Assembly: GCF_019104725.1 (NCBI RefSeq)
Contig: NZ_JAHRXF010000004.1
Span: 124,001-188,000, forward strand
Direction: 5' to 3'
Source of the DNA: Streptomyces corallincola
GTDB taxonomy: Bacteria; Actinomycetota; Actinomycetes; Streptomycetales; Streptomycetaceae
DNA length: 64,000 nucleotides
Shown piece after piece: positions 50,675 to 58,617 of this stretch (positions are counted from its first letter, which is position 1; every line of letters starts with the position of its first letter). The translations under genes and the position numbers were made by a program. Below the pieces are notes generated by a model. It did no database searches. It worked only from the letters and a program-made list of their open reading frames with translations, and was not told the origin of the DNA.

Positions 50675-51956
50675 GCGTGGGGCCCCCAGGGGTGCGACGG
50701 CAACGACAACAGGGGGGACCACCGGGGCGGAGGCCGGGGCGTGTGTCGGGGGCACCCGTCCGCATCCCCCAGGGGTACGGCTCCCCCCAGGTGCAGGGCT
50801 TTCCCCTGGGGAAGGGATTCCCCAAGGGGGACGGCTTCCCGCGCCCCGTACGTCCACGACCGCGCCCTCCGCCCCCTTCCCCCCGCCCCGCTCCCGGCAC
50901 TCCGCCCTGCACCCCGGTGCCTGGTGGCTGTGGTCGCTGGGGCTCGGGACGGCGGCGACCCGCACCACCAACCCGCTGCTGCTGACCCTCCTGATGGTGG
51001 TGGCCGGTTACGTCGTCGCCACCCACCGCACCGCCGCCCCCTGGGCGCGGACGTACGGCGCGTTCGTCCGGCTCGCAGTGGCCGTGCTGCTGATCCGCGT
51101 GGCGTTCACGGTGGTCCTCGGCTCCCCGGTGCCGGGGACGCACATCCTGGTGACGCTGCCCGAAGTACCGCTCCCGCACTGGGCGCAGGGCATCCGGCTG
51201 GGCGGCCCGGTCTCCGCAGAGGCGCTGTTGTTCGCCGCGTGCAACGGGCTGAAGCTGGCCGCGCTGCTGGTGTGCGTCGGCGCCGCCAACTCCCTCGCCA
51301 GTCCGGCCCGTCTGCTGAAGTCGCTGCCGGGCGCCCTGTACGAGGCGGGTGTCGCGGTGGTGGTCGCGCTGACCTTCGCCCCGCATCTGATCGCGGACGC
51401 GCGCCGGTTGCGCGCCGCCCGCCGGTTGCGGGGCCGTCCCGACCGGGGCGTACGGGGGCTGCTCCAGGTCGGACTGCCCGTGCTGGAGGGCGCGTTGGAA
51501 CGTTCGGTCGCGCTGGCCGCCGCGATGGACGCGCGCGGATACGGCCGTACCGCCGAGGTTCCGGCACGGGTCCGCCGTACGACGGCCGCGCTGCCCCTCG
51601 GCGGACTGCTGGGCGTGTGCGCGGGCACGTACGGGCTTCTCACGGCCGAAGGTGCCGGGTACGGGCTGCCGTTGCTGGCGGCGGGAGTCCTCGCGGCTCT
51701 GGCGGGGCTGAAGTTGGGCGGTCGCCGGACCCCCCGCACCCGCTACCGCCCCGAACGCTGGGACGCCCGCGCCTGGTTGATCACCCTCTCCGGTGCCGGT
51801 GCGGCGGCCCTGCTCGCACTCACCGCGACGGCCGATCCCGGCGCGCTGAACCCCCCGGTCATCCCCCTGACCGCCCCGACGCTGCCTCTGTGGCCCGCTG
51901 CGGCCGTGCTGGTCGGCCTGCTGCCCGCGTTCGCGGTGCGCAAGGAGGGGCCGTGA
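50667..51956 (+). CDS. ecfT: ECF transporter transmembrane component EcfT (CbiQ-like)
   Basis: About 429 residues; the start overlaps the previous gene by 8 nt. The first 90 residues are a Pro/Gly-rich insert including four hexapeptide repeats. Then come about 6-8 hydrophobic segments with the EcfT family motifs: ALFAACNGLKLAALLVCVG, SPARLLKSLPGALYEAGVAVVVALTFAPHLIADARRLRAARRLRG and ALERSVALAAAMDARGYG (the coupling-helix A-x-D-A-R-G motif). It links the S component to the ATPases for cobalamin import. Confidence 0.9.
   Translation: MRERGAPRGATATTTGGTTGAEAGACVGGTRPHPPGVRLPPGAGLSPGEGIPQGGRLPAPRTSTTAPSAPFPPPRSRHSALHPGAWWLWSLGLGTAATRTTNPLLLTLLMVVAGYVVATHRTAAPWARTYGAFVRLAVAVLLIRVAFTVVLGSPVPGTHILVTLPEVPLPHWAQGIRLGGPVSAEALLFAACNGLKLAALLVCVGAANSLASPARLLKSLPGALYEAGVAVVVALTFAPHLIADARRLRAARRLRGRPDRGVRGLLQVGLPVLEGALERSVALAAAMDARGYGRTAEVPARVRRTTAALPLGGLLGVCAGTYGLLTAEGAGYGLPLLAAGVLAALAGLKLGGRRTPRTRYRPERWDARAWLITLSGAGAAALLALTATADPGALNPPVIPLTAPTLPLWPAAAVLVGLLPAFAVRKEGP
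50760..50840 (+). repeat. 18-bp repeat encoding PPGxGL hexapeptides in EcfT
   Basis: CCCCAGGGGTACGGCTCC, CCCCAGGTGCAGGGCTTT, CCCCTGGGGAAGGGATTC and CCCCAAGGGGGACGGCTT follow one another with an 18-nt period and contain CCCCWGGGG palindromes. Confidence 0.85.
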
Positions 51957-52059
51957 GACGGGCGCGGGTTCAGGGCCGCCCCGCGCACGACCGCGCCCGC
52001 CGCCTCTCCGCCCCTCAACCTTCCGCCCGGCCGCGTCCCACCTCCGAGGAGCCCCCGTC

Positions 52060-53979
52060 GTGATCCGCTTCGAGAATGTGAGCGTCACGTACGAGGGCAT
52101 GGTCCAACCCGTCCTCCAGGGGCTGGACTTCGAGGTGGCCGAGGGTGAACTCGCCCTGCTGGTCGGCCCGTCCGGGGTCGGCAAGTCCACCCTGCTGGGC
52201 GCGGTCGGCGGACTCGTACCGCACTTCACCGGCGGCACACTGCGGGGCCGGGTCACGGTCGCGGGCCGGGACACCCGTACGCACCAACCGCGTGAACTCG
52301 CGGACGTGGTCGGCACGGTGGGCCAAGACCCGCTGGCGCACTTCGTGACCGACACCGTCGAGGACGAACTCGCCTACGGCATGGAGTCGTTGGGCCTCGC
52401 CCCGGCCGTCATGCGACGCCGGGTGGAGGAGACCCTCGATCTGCTGGGCCTCGCCGATCTGCGGGACCGGCCCATCGCCACGCTGTCCGGCGGGCAGCGC
52501 CAGCGCGTGGCCATCGGCTCCGTCCTCACCCCGCACCCCCGGGTGCTGGTCCTGGACGAGCCGACCTCCGCGCTCGACCCGGCGGCGGCCGAGGAGGTCC
52601 TCGCGGTCCTCCAGCGCCTGGTGCACGACCTCGGTACGACGGTTCTGCTGGCCGAGCACCGGCTGGAACGGGTCGTGCAGTACGCCGACCGCGTCCTGCT
52701 GCTGCCCGCGCCCGGCGCCGCCCCGCTCTACGGCACCCCGGCCGAGGTGATGGCCGTCTCCCCCGTCTACCCGCCCGTGGTGGACCTCGGGCGACTGGCC
52801 GACTGGACCCCGCTCCCCCTGACGATCCGCGACGCGCGCCGCCGGGCGCAGGGGCTGCGGGAACGGCTGGAAGGTCGGGTGGGGCAAGCGGGGTGGGTGG
52901 GGCGTGCGGGAGCTGGTGGTACGGGGAGTGGCGGGACGGGGAGTGGCGGGGGCTCATATATGGGGAGCCCCCATGTGGCGGACGGACGTGTGGCGAGCGC
53001 ATATGTGGGCGACGCACATGTGGCGAACACCCATGTGGCCAGCCCAGATGTGGGCGACGCACTTGTGGCCGACGCACATGTGGTGAGCGCACACACGCCT
53101 GCCCCGGACCCCCGCGCCCCCCTGTCCTCCCCTCTCTCCCCCCTCTCCTCCCTCCGCCGTCTCTTCCGCCGTGCCCCCACGGCCGCCCCGACTCCCACCC
53201 CCCGCACCTCCTCCCCCACCCCGCCCCCACCCGTCGCCGCCGTCCGCGCCCTCTCGGTGCGCCGGGACCGCGTCACCGCCCTGCGCCATGTGGACCTGAC
53301 GGTGGCCCCCGGTGAGACGGTCGCGCTGATGGGCCGCAACGGCGCCGGTAAGTCCACGCTGCTGGGTTCGCTGGTCGGGCTGGTGGAGCCGGGGGCGGGC
53401 ACGGTGGAGGTCGGGGGTGCCGTACCGCACCGTACGGCGCCGCCGGAACTGGTACGCCGGGTCGGGCTGGTGCCGCAGGAGCCGCGCGATCTGCTGTACG
53501 CGGACACGGTGGCGGCGGAGTGCGTCGCGGCGGACCGGGACGCGGGCGCCGACGCGGGGACCTGCCGGGCGCTGGTCTCCGGGCTGCTGCCCGGCATCCC
53601 GGACGGCACCCACCCGCGCGACCTCTCCGAGGGACAGCGGCTGGCGCTGGCCCTCGCGGTCGTCCTCACCGCCCGCCCGCCGCTGCTCCTGCTGGACGAG
53701 CCCACACGCGGCCTCGACTACGCGGCCAAGGCCCGCCTGGTCACCGTGCTGCGCGCACTGGCCGCCGAGGGCCACGCGATCGTCCTGGCGACGCACGACG
53801 TGGAACTCGCGGCGGAGATCGCGCACCGGGTGGTGCTGCTGGCGGACGGCGAGGTGATAGCGGACGGGCCGACGGCGGAGATCGTGGTGTCGTCGCCGTC
53901 CTTCGCCCCGCAGGTCACCAAGATCCTCGCCCCGCAGCCCTGGCTGACAGTGGCCGAAGTACGGGAGGCCCTGTCGTGA
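52060..53979 (+). CDS. ecfA: ECF transporter ATPase, fused EcfA-EcfA'
   Basis: A 639-residue protein with two ABC ATPase halves, GTG start with GAGGA upstream. First half: Walker A GPSGVGKST (about residue 36), signature LSGGQRQRVAIG, Walker B VLVLDEPTSALDP. Second half (from about 395): Walker A GRNGAGKST, signature LSEGQRLALALA, Walker B LLLLDEPTRGLD. The 110-residue linker holds a 15-bp repeat array and Pro/Ser-rich sequence. It powers uptake together with EcfT and the S component. The next gene overlaps by 4 nt. Confidence 0.95.
   Translation: MIRFENVSVTYEGMVQPVLQGLDFEVAEGELALLVGPSGVGKSTLLGAVGGLVPHFTGGTLRGRVTVAGRDTRTHQPRELADVVGTVGQDPLAHFVTDTVEDELAYGMESLGLAPAVMRRRVEETLDLLGLADLRDRPIATLSGGQRQRVAIGSVLTPHPRVLVLDEPTSALDPAAAEEVLAVLQRLVHDLGTTVLLAEHRLERVVQYADRVLLLPAPGAAPLYGTPAEVMAVSPVYPPVVDLGRLADWTPLPLTIRDARRRAQGLRERLEGRVGQAGWVGRAGAGGTGSGGTGSGGGSYMGSPHVADGRVASAYVGDAHVANTHVASPDVGDALVADAHVVSAHTPAPDPRAPLSSPLSPLSSLRRLFRRAPTAAPTPTPRTSSPTPPPPVAAVRALSVRRDRVTALRHVDLTVAPGETVALMGRNGAGKSTLLGSLVGLVEPGAGTVEVGGAVPHRTAPPELVRRVGLVPQEPRDLLYADTVAAECVAADRDAGADAGTCRALVSGLLPGIPDGTHPRDLSEGQRLALALAVVLTARPPLLLLDEPTRGLDYAAKARLVTVLRALAAEGHAIVLATHDVELAAEIAHRVVLLADGEVIADGPTAEIVVSSPSFAPQVTKILAPQPWLTVAEVREALS
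52963..53095 (+). repeat. 15-bp tandem array in the EcfA-EcfA' linker
   Basis: Nine units with a 15-nt period: GCGGACGGACGTGTG, GCGAGCGCATATGTG, GGCGACGCACATGTG, GCGAACACCCATGTG and so on. Each ends in (C/T)ATGTG or a variant and encodes A-(D/S/N)-x-(H/Y)-V. It has the same CACATG core as the other 15-bp arrays. Confidence 0.95.
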
Positions 53980-55079
53980 CCGGCCGTACACCCCGCCTCC
54001 CCGAGACCCCGCACCGGCGCACACGCCCCCACCCCCACCCGGAACCGCACCCACATGGGCCCGGCCCCCACAAGGAAGGCGCCGAACACAGCGCCACCCC
54101 CTATAGGGGCACCCCACATATAGGGACCCCACATACAGGCACCCCCCGCCGGAACCGGGCGAACACCGGTGCCCCCACCCGCGTCCGCGCCGTCCGCCTC
54201 GGCCCCCGTTCCACCGCCACCCTTCTCCTGGTGAGCGCGGTCGGGGTGGCCGGGTTCTTCTGGCCGTTCCTCGCCCCGCCGGGGTCGAGCGTGTCCGCGC
54301 ACGCGGAGGACGCCCCGTGGCTGTTCGCGGGGCTGCTGCTCCTGCTGGTGGCCGTGCTGGCGGCGGCGATCTCGGAGTCGGGTCTCGGCCCGAAGGCGGT
54401 CGCCATGCTCGGGGTGCTGGCCGCGACGGGGGCCGCGCTGCGTCCGGTGGGCGCGGGGACGGCGGGCATCGAGCCGATGTTCTTCCTGCTGGTGCTGAGC
54501 GGACGGGTGCTGGGGCCGGGCTTCGGGTTCGTGCTGGGTTCTCTGACCATGTTCGCGTCGGCGCTGCTGACCGGCGGGGTGGGGCCGTGGATGCCGTTCC
54601 AGATGCTGGCGATGGGCTGGTTCACGCTGGGCGCGGGGCTGCTGCCGGGCGCCACGCGGCTGCGCGGACGCGGTGAGGTGCTGCTGCTCGCGGTCTACGG
54701 CTTCGTCGCCGCGTTCGGCTACGGCACGGTCATGAATCTGGCGGGCTGGCCGTTCATGGGTGCGCTGACCTCGAACATCGCCTTCGACGCGCACGCGTCC
54801 ACGGCAGCCAACCTGGCCCGGTTCGCCGCGTACTGCGCGGCGACCTCGCTGGGCTGGGACCTGGGGCGGGCGGTCTGCACGGTCGTACTGACCCTGGCGC
54901 TCGGTCCGGCGCTGCTGCGGGCGCTGCGCCGGGCCACCCGGCGGGCCGCGTTCGAGACCACGGTCGCCTTCGAGCCCACGGCCACCGCCGAGAGCACGGG
55001 CTCCGCCGAGAGCACACCCGGGGCCGAGGACACGCCCGCCGCTGAGACCGCCGTCACCCGCGAAGCGCCCGCTGAGTGA
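53976..55079 (+). CDS. ECF transporter S component, probable cobalamin-binding CbrT-like
   Basis: About 367 residues; GTG overlaps the ATPase stop (GTGA). A disordered His/Pro-rich N-terminus of 70 residues contains a 15-bp repeat. Six membrane segments follow: ATLLLVSAVGVAGFFWPFL, then LLLLLVAVLAAAISESGLG, FGFVLGSLTMFASALLTGGVGPWMPFQM and FVAAFGYGTVMNLAGWPFMG. The central LTGGVGPWMPFQMLAMGW segment is typical of cobalamin S components of actinobacteria. The ligand is assigned from the riboswitch. The C-terminus has (T/A)ES(T)-type Thr/Glu repeats. Confidence 0.88.
   Translation: MTGRTPRLPETPHRRTRPHPHPEPHPHGPGPHKEGAEHSATPYRGTPHIGTPHTGTPRRNRANTGAPTRVRAVRLGPRSTATLLLVSAVGVAGFFWPFLAPPGSSVSAHAEDAPWLFAGLLLLLVAVLAAAISESGLGPKAVAMLGVLAATGAALRPVGAGTAGIEPMFFLLVLSGRVLGPGFGFVLGSLTMFASALLTGGVGPWMPFQMLAMGWFTLGAGLLPGATRLRGRGEVLLLAVYGFVAAFGYGTVMNLAGWPFMGALTSNIAFDAHASTAANLARFAAYCAATSLGWDLGRAVCTVVLTLALGPALLRALRRATRRAAFETTVAFEPTATAESTGSAESTPGAEDTPAAETAVTREAPAE
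54088..54146 (+). repeat. 15-bp CACATATAGGGACCC repeat in the S component N-terminus
   Basis: CCTATAGGGGCACCC, CACATATAGGGACCC and CACATACAGGCACCC are head to tail, encoding (P-H-x-G-T) units; a single CACATGGG copy lies just before at 54051. Confidence 0.9.
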
Positions 55080-55421
55080 GGGAGTGACGCCGGAGGGTCA
55101 GGCCACCGGTGAAGCACCCCACATGACGCAGCTCACCTACGACTCCGCATCGTAGACATGAATGTCCGATATGTCCGGAGCTGCACCCCACCTGACCTGC
55201 CGTTTGAGCCCCAGGTCACACGTGGGACGTTCCCCCCGCATCCGGCCACAACTAGTAAAAGGGGTCATTGCGGACGGACCGCGAGCCTGTTTCTCTGGAG
55301 CACGTCGCCAGGCGCCACGGACCCGAACGGTTCGGGCGCCGACACATACGGCCCCCGTCCTGCTCCGCGCAGCGGACCGCCCGTACCGGCGATCCACCGT
55401 CCCCGAAGCAAGAGGTTTTCT
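55080..55421. other. Intergenic region, 342 bp, long leader of the SLT gene
   Basis: Nothing is coding. An A+T-richer stretch at 55248-55262 (CACAACTAGTAAAAGGGG) may be the promoter. The 160 nt that follow could be a structured 5' leader (for example GGTTCGGGCGCCGACAC, with inverted GGCGCC elements), but I cannot match it to a known riboswitch. Confidence 0.45.
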
Positions 55422-55835
55422 GTGTCCGTCTCCTTCATCCGCCGCATCGCCACCCCGAAGAAGGCCATCACCGCCGCCGCCGTGGCAGCCGCCACCGCGG
55501 GTCTGGCCCTGTCCGCGGCGCCCGCCCAGGCTGCGCCCATGACGGCCTCCTCCGCGCAGACGATCGCGCACAAGATGATCCCGGACGCCGCTCAGTACCG
55601 AGCGTTCAGCAACATCGTGTCCCACGAGAGCGGCTGGAACCCCGCGGCCACCAACGGTTCCTCCGGCGCCTACGGCCTCGTCCAGGCCCTCCCCGGCAAC
55701 AAGATGGCCTCCGCCGGTTCCGACTGGAAGACCAACCCGGCCACCCAGATCAAGTGGGGCCTCAACTACATGAACTCCCGCTACGGCAGCCCCGCCGCCG
55801 CCTGGTCCTTCTGGCAGACCCACCACTGGTACTGA
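55422..55835 (+). CDS. Secreted transglycosylase SLT domain protein
   Basis: A 137-residue protein from a GTG with AGAGG upstream. A signal peptide (about 1-37, AQAAP) precedes a small lysozyme-like domain: AFSNIVSHESGWNPAATNGSSGAYGLVQALPG, with catalytic Glu at residue 69 (HESGW). It ends in the family-typical AAWSFWQTHHWY. It acts on peptidoglycan glycan strands outside the cell, like the resuscitation-type proteins of Streptomyces. A hairpin terminator follows at 55868. Confidence 0.93.
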   Translation: MSVSFIRRIATPKKAITAAAVAAATAGLALSAAPAQAAPMTASSAQTIAHKMIPDAAQYRAFSNIVSHESGWNPAATNGSSGAYGLVQALPGNKMASAGSDWKTNPATQIKWGLNYMNSRYGSPAAAWSFWQTHHWY

Positions 55836-55867
55836 GCAGCACCCCCCAGCACCACCGGCACCCCCGC

Positions 55868-55899
55868 ACGCACCCGGTCCTCGAAGGACGCGGGTGCGT
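55868..55899 (+). terminator. Terminator after the SLT gene
   Basis: ACGCACCCGGTCC and GGACGCGGGTGCGT pair with a one-base bulge around a short loop, 32 nt after the stop codon. Confidence 0.7.
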
Positions 55900-55966
55900 T
55901 CGCGCGTCCGAGCCGAGCGGAAGCGAACCGGCCCGCTCCCGCACCGGCACCGGCACCAGCACCCGC

Positions 55967-58117
55967 TCAGGCGGAGACAGCCGCGGCGCCCTCCCGCTGT
56001 CGTACCGAAACCGCCGCCCCCACCGCCGCCCGGGGCCCCTGGAGGGCGTACGACAGGCCGAAGCCCGCTGCCACGACCAGGGCGCCGCCCACCGCGTCGA
56101 GGAGCCAGTGGTTGCCGGTGGCGACGATGGCGCAGAGGGTGAGGAAGGGGTGGAGGAGGCCGAGGGCCTTGACCCGGCGGCGGCGGGCGATGACGGCGAT
56201 GACGAGACCGGCCCAGAGGGACCAGCCGAAGTGCAGGGAGGGCATCGCCGCGTACTGGTTGGTGACGGCGGTGAGCGCGCCGTAGTCCGGCTTGGAGAAG
56301 TCCTGGACGCCGTGGACCGTGTCGATGATGCCGAGCGTCGGCATCAGGCGCGGCGGGGCGAGCGGGAACAGCCAGAAGCCGATCAGCGCGAGGAACGTGG
56401 TGAAGCCGAGGGAGGCACGGGCCCAGCGGTAGTCCACCGGGCGGCGCCGGTAGAGGACGGCGAGCACGGCGAACGGGACCACGAAGTGGAACGACTCGTA
56501 GTAGAAGTCGAAGAACGCGCGGGGCCAGCCGTACGCGGCCACCGTGTGATTGACCCAGTGCTCGACGTCGATGTGCAGCAGCTGCTCGGCGCGCAGGATG
56601 ATCCGCCCGTGGTGCTCGGCGAGCGCCCGCCCGGCCGCGCCCCCGTCACCGGTCGCCGCGATACGTACCTGCTGGTAGGCGGCGTAGACGACCCGGATCA
56701 GCAGGAGTTCCAGCAGCAGGTTGGGACGGCTGAGGACCCGGCGCAGGAACGGCAGCAGGGGTACCCACCGGAAGCGGGCGGGCACCGGCGCCGCGTACTC
56801 GGTGGGGACGGGCGCCCGGTAGTACGGGGAGGTGGTGGCGAGGAAGGGCACGGCGACGGCCGCGGCCAGCGCGACCAGCAGGACGAGGTTGTCGCGCAGG
56901 GAGTACAGCGCGGGCACGTTCGGCAGCATCATCCGCGCGGGCAGCGTGGTGACCAGGACGACGGCGACCGGCCAGACGTACCGGTCCGATACCCGCTTCC
57001 CGGTACGGCCCACGACGGCGAGCAGCAGCCACAGCAGTTGGTGCTGCCAGGTCGTCGGGGAGACGGCGACGGCCGCGCAGCCGGTGACCGCGACGGCGAG
57101 CAGCAGTTGCCCGTCGCGCGCGTAGCGGACGGCGCGGCGCAGCGCGAGGAAGACGACAGCTGCCGCGAGGAGAGCGTAGAGGGCGACCTCGGCGGGGCCG
57201 GTGAGGCCGAGGCGGAGGAGCGCGCCGTGCAGGGACTGGTTGGCGAGGCCGTCGGCGGGCCCGCCGAGCCCGGCCCCGGCCAGGTGGTGCACCCAGTACG
57301 TCGTGGAGTCGTGCGGCATCGCGGCCCAGGCGAGCGCGGTGGACGCGGCGAAGGCACCCACGGCCGTACGGGCGGGCCCGCGGCGGCCGGTGAGCCACAG
57401 GAGGGGGACGAAGAGGAGGACGGCGGGCTGGAGTGCGGCGGCGAGGCCGACACAGAGGCCGCCCACCCGCTCGTCCCGCGCCCACGCGTCCCGCGCGCCC
57501 GCGCCACCCACGGCCGCACCGGCGCTCACGCCCGCGCCCGCTGCCTGCGCGCCCCGCGCCCCGTCCCCGGCGGCCGAACCCGCGCCCGCACCCCACGCGG
57601 CGACGCACCCGAGAAGGACGAGAAGCACCGGAATCACGCTCGTCTGCCCGAGCCACAGCGTGTTGCGGACCGGCAGGGAGAGCATCAGCAGGCTGATGGC
57701 GACCGGGGCGGCCAGCAGCGTGGTGCGGCGACTCACCGGCCGGGGCAGCGCGCGGGCGACGACCAGGCCCAGCGCGGCGACGAGCAGCAGTGTGCCGAAG
57801 GTCCAGCCCCAGCCGAGGGTCTGCTGGGCGGCGCGGGTGAGGGGTTTGAGCACGAGGCCCGCGAAGGGGGTGCCGGTGAACCGCGTGGAGTCGTACAGCG
57901 ACCCCGTGACGTGCAGGACGCCGTGCGGTCCGACCCAGGTCTCCAGGTCGGTGAGGCGGTCGCCGCTCGGGCTGGTCAGGACGCTCGCCATCTCCCGGAC
58001 GGCGAGCACCGCCGCCACCGCCCACAGCGCGAGGCGGGCCGCGCGCAGCCGCGCCTCGCCCGCCGTCGCCGTACCGAATGCGCCCGCCGGTCCCCCGCCG
58101 TGTTCCACGTTCGCCAC
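55967..58117 (-). CDS. GT87-type mannosyltransferase fused to PAP2-family phosphatase
   Basis: About 716 residues; the GTG at 58117 (VANVEHGGG) has GGGAGG upstream. The N-terminal 470 residues have about 11 membrane segments and resemble polyprenol-phosphate-mannose-dependent GT87 enzymes. The C-terminal 230 residues are a PAP2-like domain with LFPLAPPRLMP, MPSLHFGWSLW and GNHWLLDAVGGAL, the last two holding the catalytic His/His-Asp residues. The PSLH variant is the AUR1/inositol-phosphotransferase type. It may transfer sugars or act on lipid phosphates in the envelope. Confidence 0.9.
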   Translation of the reverse strand: MANVEHGGGPAGAFGTATAGEARLRAARLALWAVAAVLAVREMASVLTSPSGDRLTDLETWVGPHGVLHVTGSLYDSTRFTGTPFAGLVLKPLTRAAQQTLGWGWTFGTLLLVAALGLVVARALPRPVSRRTTLLAAPVAISLLMLSLPVRNTLWLGQTSVIPVLLVLLGCVAAWGAGAGSAAGDGARGAQAAGAGVSAGAAVGGAGARDAWARDERVGGLCVGLAAALQPAVLLFVPLLWLTGRRGPARTAVGAFAASTALAWAAMPHDSTTYWVHHLAGAGLGGPADGLANQSLHGALLRLGLTGPAEVALYALLAAAVVFLALRRAVRYARDGQLLLAVAVTGCAAVAVSPTTWQHQLLWLLLAVVGRTGKRVSDRYVWPVAVVLVTTLPARMMLPNVPALYSLRDNLVLLVALAAAVAVPFLATTSPYYRAPVPTEYAAPVPARFRWVPLLPFLRRVLSRPNLLLELLLIRVVYAAYQQVRIAATGDGGAAGRALAEHHGRIILRAEQLLHIDVEHWVNHTVAAYGWPRAFFDFYYESFHFVVPFAVLAVLYRRRPVDYRWARASLGFTTFLALIGFWLFPLAPPRLMPTLGIIDTVHGVQDFSKPDYGALTAVTNQYAAMPSLHFGWSLWAGLVIAVIARRRRVKALGLLHPFLTLCAIVATGNHWLLDAVGGALVVAAGFGLSYALQGPRAAVGAAVSVRQREGAAAVSA

Positions 58118-58617
58118 GCCTCTTCGGCCTCCCGCCCCGTCCGTGCCGCGCCGCGCTGTGCGCCGACCGTCTCCGCCAATTCCCAGAGACTCGCAGACCA
58201 CCCTGTGCGGGACGCGACCCCTGTGAGGAACGCGCCCCCCGGCGAAGGACACGACCCCCTGTGAAGGACGTGGGTCATGCCCGCTGCACCTGACGCCCTC
58301 CCGGATTTGTCCGGCTGACCTTAGCCGGGGGCGGCCCCGGTTGCCGCATCCGGGCGCGACAAGGGTCACACCGGACGGCTCGCGTGCGCGCTCCGGCCAG
58401 GGACGACGTCCCTGCGTACAGCACGTTTGGCCGCGCATCGCACCTGTACGGCCACGGGACGTAACGGGCAGGGCTGCGCCTATGGTCGCTTTTCGCCCCG
58501 CCCGTCCGCCGACGCCGCTGTTACTACTGCTGGCGCCGACACCGACGCCACCGCTGTCGTCGGCGCCGTACCGGGGGGCGTGTCCCCATCCCCGACGAAA
58601 GGCAGGCGAGCCCCGTT
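58118..58617. other. Intergenic region, 500 bp, between divergent genes
   Basis: No supported gene. GGGACGACGTCCC (58402-58414) is a near-perfect palindrome and could be an operator. The open frames are low-complexity Pro/Arg sequences without ribosome-binding sites. Promoters for both flanking genes must lie here but I cannot place them. Confidence 0.45.

Noticed and set aside
27437..54146. CRISPR arrays
   Set aside because: The repeat arrays are contiguous units of 15-18 bp without unique spacers, lie mostly inside genes and have no cas genes nearby.
55200..55421. Cyclic di-AMP riboswitch before the SLT gene
   Set aside because: Such riboswitches often precede cell-wall hydrolase genes in Streptomyces, but I could not find the conserved core in this leader.
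55268..58264. Nearly 1,000-codon plus-strand open frame
   Set aside because: Antisense to the GT87-PAP2 gene and overlapping the SLT gene in another frame; low-complexity charged sequence only.
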